A DNA stretch of 9,203 bases from NCBI GenBank assembly GCA_030613125.1, contig JAUWMO010000132.1, forward strand, positions 1-9,203, given 5' to 3'. This stretch comes from Bacteroidota bacterium. GTDB lineage: Bacteria > Bacteroidota > Bacteroidia > Bacteroidales > VadinHA17. The notes beneath the pieces are model-generated. The model made no database searches. It saw only the letters and a list, made by a program, of their open reading frames with translations, and was not told where the DNA came from. Numbering within the stretch: the stretch's first letter is position 1; every line of letters begins with the position of its first letter. The position numbers and the translations under genes were made by a program. This document shows, one piece after another, positions 6,116 to 9,203 of the stretch.

Positions 6116-6326
6116 AAATGAGCCTGAACATGCTGCTCTGAAAAAGTGGGAAGTATATTCAATGATAGGCTTGCTCTAATTAGTGTTTGTCCATAATGTC
6201 CGTTGTCTGCGTTACGCTCATCAAAAAAATAAATCTTTAAATAGAACTTAAGTATTCTTTAAACTTCTATCAAATTTGTTTATATTTATTTTAAATTACT
6301 GTAACTTATTTAATTTTCTGACCCAT

Positions 6327-8006
6327 ATGCAACTTGAAGAATATATCTCGCAACCGGCCGGTATTCATTTGGACTTTTTTTGGATTGATTCACGAGGAAA
6401 CATTCCTCAACTGTTTCCAACCCTATGTGCATTTCTGAATACTGAGGGTGGAAAAATTATAATTGGAGTATCCCGCGAAAAGGAATATCAGCAATTGTCT
6501 AAATCAAAAATAGATGATTTCAAGACAACTTTTGAAGAACGATCATTGAGACATAAAGGTTATTTAAATCCCTCCTTTGCTTTTCATATTAAAGAAGAGA
6601 TTATTGATGGCTATTATTTATTAATAATCGATGTTCCTCGGAGTCCAATTCTTCATAAATCAGGTGACCGTATTTATACAAGAGATGGAGCTGACATTAT
6701 TCGAGTGGATGATCCACAACAAATAACGAATTTGTATTTAATTAGACGGCCAAATACTGAATCAGAGATTATACCATACCTCAAAAGGTCTGATCTCAAT
6801 CTGGAACTTCTAAATAAAGCCCGTATAATTGTTGAAAGAAGGGATACATCTCACAAATGGCTTTCAATGACTGATGATGATATATTGCGAGGATCAAAAT
6901 TATTAGTTCGTGATTTTAATACAGGGGATGAAGGATTTATACTGGCAGCTGGGTTATTGCTTGGAAAGGATAAAACATTAACAACCCTCTTACCTGCATA
7001 TAAACTAGACATCTTTGTCAGGAAAGACAATGTTGACAGATGGGATGACAGAAAAATTTTTATTACAAATCTGATTGATACACGTAACGGAGCTCTTGAT
7101 TTCATTAAAGGGCATTTACCTGAATTGTTTTACCAGGATGGGGACCAAAGAAAGGATCTTAGAGACCTGATTTTCAGAGAAATTGTTGGCAACATCATTA
7201 TTCACCGCGAATACAGGAATGCACTGCCATCAGAAATCGTTATTAAAAAGGATTGTGTGAAAGCTACCAATCCGAATATTGTGTATCATAAGGGACCTTT
7301 GGATCTTCACAATTTCAGTCACTTTCCTAAAAATCCTGTGATACGTAAATTTTTTAATGAACTGGGATGGTCTGAAGAAGCCGGGTCAGGTGTACCTAAT
7401 GTTACACGGTTTCTTAAAATATATGCTAAAGGGGCAGTCCCCTTTTTCAATGAGGATGAGATTTTTACCGCAGAGATCCCATTAACTGTATATCAGCTTG
7501 GAGATCGTACCACATATATACTTGAGATGCTTGGCATCTCAAGTGATACTTTTGATGAAAAAAGAAGAGTGCTTCTAAAAGAGATTCCATTGAATCCTGA
7601 TTTGGATATCCATGAAAATAAGAAAGAGTTTATACTTGCATTTATAGGAACCCTGGGAAAAAACGAAGGGAAGCTATCAGGCTTTAAGATACTGAGAAAG
7701 AATGTATTAATAAAAGATGCTCTTGATTTGGAGGGGACCTTACATCAAATCGGAGGGAACCTGCTTATTAAAAAAGCAAATCTCTTGCTTAAGGTATTAA
7801 TAGGTTTAGTTGGTGAAATGAAATTAGAAGAAGCTATGATGTTTGGAGGCTTTGAAAGCAAAGAAAGTTTCAGAGAAAACTATATCAAGATTTTAAGGAA
7901 TAATAACCTGATAACGCTTACAATACCAGATAACATAAACGATCCTAAACAAAAATATATTATTACTGAAAAGGGTAAAAGACTGATTGGCGGTCTGGAT
8001 ATTTAA
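6327..8006 (+). CDS. AlbA_2/Schlafen-like and RecG-like ATP-binding protein
   Basis: I start at ATG 6327 (559 residues) because the domain begins there; the frame stays open upstream to a TTG at 6276. Residues 1-138 resemble the AlbA_2 (Schlafen/divergent AAA_4) domain, with CAFLNTEGGKIIIGV (34-48) and YTRDGADIIRVDDPQQI (117-133). The usual LEFK-type motif is altered to HLDFF (14-18). Residues about 280-390 match the HATPase_c_4 domain of RecG-like regulators: N-box FREIVGNIIIHREYR (283-297, with E285 and N289), NP (315-316), and glycine-rich EEAGSGVPNV (350-359). The C-terminus (about 495-559) looks like a winged helix, ending IPDNINDPKQKYIITEKGKR. Such proteins are usually annotated as ATP-binding transcriptional regulators; some Schlafen/AlbA_2 proteins occur near defence genes. 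The biochemical role is unknown. A phosphatase gene follows after 29 bases, probably in the same operon. Confidence 0.85.
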   Translation: MQLEEYISQPAGIHLDFFWIDSRGNIPQLFPTLCAFLNTEGGKIIIGVSREKEYQQLSKSKIDDFKTTFEERSLRHKGYLNPSFAFHIKEEIIDGYYLLIIDVPRSPILHKSGDRIYTRDGADIIRVDDPQQITNLYLIRRPNTESEIIPYLKRSDLNLELLNKARIIVERRDTSHKWLSMTDDDILRGSKLLVRDFNTGDEGFILAAGLLLGKDKTLTTLLPAYKLDIFVRKDNVDRWDDRKIFITNLIDTRNGALDFIKGHLPELFYQDGDQRKDLRDLIFREIVGNIIIHREYRNALPSEIVIKKDCVKATNPNIVYHKGPLDLHNFSHFPKNPVIRKFFNELGWSEEAGSGVPNVTRFLKIYAKGAVPFFNEDEIFTAEIPLTVYQLGDRTTYILEMLGISSDTFDEKRRVLLKEIPLNPDLDIHENKKEFILAFIGTLGKNEGKLSGFKILRKNVLIKDALDLEGTLHQIGGNLLIKKANLLLKVLIGLVGEMKLEEAMMFGGFESKESFRENYIKILRNNNLITLTIPDNINDPKQKYIITEKGKRLIGGLDI

Positions 8007-8035
8007 GTTTTTACCTGGGAAGTAAGACAATTGGT

Positions 8036-8788
8036 ATGCTTGACGCTAAGGAAATAAACGACAGTTACAATAATGCAAAACGAATACAGGATTCAATTCT
8101 TCCTTCCGAAACTTATATAAGAGATATATTTCCGGATAGCTTTATTTTATATCTGCCAAGAGATATATTATCAGGGGATTTCTATTGGATCGAAGAAGTA
8201 AATGAAACCATAATATTTGCAGTTGCAGACTGCACAGGTCATGGGATACCAGGCGCATTGCTTACTGTATTGTGTCATAATGCTCTTAATAAGGTTCTGA
8301 AAGAGTATGGATTGTTAAATCCCGGACACATTCTTGATAAAACTTTGGAGATATTATCAGGAGATCTTCAAAAATCAGGAAATAATATAGCCGATGGGAT
8401 GGATATTGCTGTTTGTACATTATCCGGGAATCACCTTCAATATTCCGGGGCAAACAATCCCATGTGGATCATCCACAATGGGGTTTTAACTGAATATAAA
8501 GCAACTAAACAGGCAATAGGTTTTGTTGAAATGCCTAATCCATTCTTAACTGAAGAGCTATTCCTAACCACCGGAGACATAATCTACATTTTAACAGACG
8601 GGTACTCAGATCAATTCGGTGGAATTGAGAACAAAAAATATAAGACAATCAGGTTACGGAAGCTCCTAAGTTCAATTTATCATGAACCTATAATTGAGCA
8701 AAAAATCATTCTTGAACGGGAATTCATAGAATGGAAAGGCAGCAATGACCAGACAGATGATGTTTGTATAATGGGAGTCAAAATTTGA
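8036..8788 (+). CDS. Stand-alone SpoIIE/RsbU-type PP2C serine/threonine phosphatase
   Basis: This 250-residue protein consists almost entirely of a PPM/PP2C (SpoIIE-like) catalytic domain. Metal-binding and signature motifs are intact: SGDFYW (46-51, D48), ADCTGHGIPGA (64-74, D65), DGMD (120-123), TDGYSDQFGG (187-196, D188) and QTDDV (239-243, D241/D242). In Bacteroidota this domain normally forms the C-terminus of large proteins with TPR, GAF, PAS or Y_Y_Y sensor parts; here only the last turn of the usual linker helix (EINDSYNNAKRIQDSILP, 6-23) precedes it. By family it removes phosphate from Ser/Thr, classically on STAS anti-anti-sigma proteins. The start is supported by GGAAG at 8018-8022, 13 bases before the ATG. 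It is probably co-transcribed with the gene ending at 8006. No STAS partner lies in the window, so the substrate is unknown. Confidence 0.9.
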   Translation: MLDAKEINDSYNNAKRIQDSILPSETYIRDIFPDSFILYLPRDILSGDFYWIEEVNETIIFAVADCTGHGIPGALLTVLCHNALNKVLKEYGLLNPGHILDKTLEILSGDLQKSGNNIADGMDIAVCTLSGNHLQYSGANNPMWIIHNGVLTEYKATKQAIGFVEMPNPFLTEELFLTTGDIIYILTDGYSDQFGGIENKKYKTIRLRKLLSSIYHEPIIEQKIILEREFIEWKGSNDQTDDVCIMGVKI

Positions 8789-8868
8789 GTTTATCACTTC
8801 TCTTATACACTTAATATTAATTTTACCCTCCCCTAAACGCCCCCTGCAACAAACTTTGAAAGAGATAC

Positions 8869-8905
8869 TCACTTTTTTGAAGACTTTGCTGAGTGATTTT
8901 TTTTT
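8869..8905 (+). terminator. Weak intrinsic terminator candidate after the phosphatase gene
   Basis: TCACT (8869-8873) can pair with AGTGA (8892-8896) across an 18-base loop, followed by nine T (8897-8905). The stem is short and AT-rich, so the T run is the main support. It is well placed to end the two-gene unit. Confidence 0.3.
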
Positions 8906-8977
8906 ACTTTTTAATCATTTGCACTCGCTTAGCAAATTGGTTTTGGAGATCAATTGGAGGATAAAATAACGGAAGTT

Positions 8978-9001
8978 CTCTAACAGCTGATTTTGTTATA
9001 G
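8978..9001. repeat. Small inverted repeat at the edge of the right direct repeat
   Basis: CTCTAACA (8978-8985) and TGTTATAG (8994-9001) are complementary at 7 of 8 positions with an 8-base loop. The right arm ends exactly where the long direct repeat starts. It has no counterpart before the left copy at 3821, so it may belong to the inserted segment or be chance. Confidence 0.25.
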
Positions 9002-9005
9002 ATTT

Positions 9006-9039
9006 TGTGGTTAAAGTTTATTTTTAATCTTTTACCACA
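9006..9039 (+). promoter_or_regulatory. Inverted repeat upstream of the second DUF6508 start
   Basis: Both arms, TGTGGTTAAAG (9006-9016) and CTTTTACCACA (9029-9039), are unchanged from the left copy; the only change in the element is in the spacer (T at 9025). It lies 31 bases before the ATG at 9071. Confidence 0.4.
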
Positions 9040-9070
9040 TATTTCTTATGAAACCAAAATATAAATCATC

Positions 9071-9203
9071 ATGGATAACCTTGGAGATTTTCAAAACAAA
9101 GTTTTATCAAAAGAGATTACAGAATGGCAGCGATTATTCGATTTAATTCCATTAATAGAAGATACCAAAACCTTTGGTGAATTTGCTGGCAGAGAAAAAA
9201 TAT
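9071..9203 (+). CDS. DUF6508-family protein, N-terminal part (3' end outside window)
   Basis: Forty-four codons are visible from ATG 9071: MDNLGDFQNKVLSKEITEWQ, then LFDLIPLIEDTKTFGEFAG and REKI, cut by the window end. It differs from the broken copy at 3891 by D9N and F12L plus one silent change, so two of the three coding differences alter the protein. The W-x-x-LFDLIP...FGE wording fits the start of DUF6508 proteins, which are small (on the order of 120 residues) and uncharacterised as far as I know. Whether this copy is complete cannot be judged here. No clear Shine-Dalgarno sequence precedes it. Confidence 0.7.
   Translation, partial: MDNLGDFQNKVLSKEITEWQRLFDLIPLIEDTKTFGEFAGREKI

Larger units (their letters stand above)
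5954..6326. other. Divergent intergenic region between abiE and the ATPase-phosphatase unit
   Basis: About 370 bases with no gene seen on either strand. The left third holds the abiE promoter and the CGAATA repeats. The middle (6120-6220) has no recognisable element. The right end (6240-6326) is very AT-rich and presumably contains the plus-strand promoter, but no box convincing enough to annotate was found. Confidence 0.6.
9001..9203 (+). repeat. Long direct repeat, right copy (runs off the window)
   Basis: About 97% identical to 3821-4023, in the same orientation. The last 80 or so bases are identical, so the repeat very likely continues beyond the window. It contains the promoter-proximal inverted repeat and the start of the DUF6508 gene. 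Confidence 0.95.

Noticed and set aside
6180..6235. Stretch GTTTGTCCATAATGTCCG with TGCGTTACGCTCATC, resembling a dispersed repeat
   Set aside because: Only one copy is in the window and it has no internal symmetry, so it cannot be supported as a repeat here.
6276..6326. Upstream TTG start adding 17 residues to the AlbA_2 protein
   Set aside because: The added residues come from AT-rich non-coding sequence (FIFILNYCNLFNFLT), and ATG 6327 lies at the expected domain start.

Overview
The window looks like an accessory stretch of an AT-rich Bacteroidota chromosome. Four things suggest this: several starts lack a clear Shine-Dalgarno sequence; the abiE promoter carries a TAnnTTTG-type -7 box; the PP2C phosphatase has the SGDFYW / ADCTGHG / DQFGG wording common in that phylum; and the intergenic DNA is rich in repeats. 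No rRNA, tRNA, CRISPR array or intact transposase gene was seen.

Layout. At 1-546 is the C-terminal end of a TPR protein, followed by about 850 bases without a recognisable gene. At 1399-2934 is an exported protein with the L-fucose/L-arabinose isomerase-like fold. At about 3000-3800 is a dense repeat region: two diverged copies each of two intergenic repeats, arranged around REP-like hairpins that include an exact 23-base inverted pair and a very strong 18-position hairpin. At 3821-4272 lie a decayed DUF6508 gene and a truncated GIY-YIG nuclease gene. At 4269-5953 (minus strand) is a complete AbiE type IV toxin-antitoxin pair with a promoter and operator-like repeats. At 6327-8788 (plus strand) is a two-gene unit: an AlbA_2/Schlafen-like protein with a RecG-like ATP-binding domain, followed after 29 bases by a stand-alone SpoIIE/RsbU-type PP2C phosphatase. 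From 9001 to the end, the promoter region and start of the DUF6508 gene appear a second time, about 97% identical to 3821-4023 and in the same orientation, 5,180 bases downstream.

Interpretation. The abiE operon and the divergent ATPase-phosphatase unit lie between two direct copies of the DUF6508 5' region. The left copy is broken by an internal deletion and runs into a truncated GIY-YIG gene; the right copy is intact as far as the window shows. This fits a roughly 5 kb module of defence or stress type, added with duplication of flanking sequence. AbiE is a known abortive-infection and plasmid-stabilisation family. The AlbA/ATPase plus PP2C pair is not a defence system I recognise, and it is the best candidate here for something undescribed. 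That functional reading is inference from gene content and position only.
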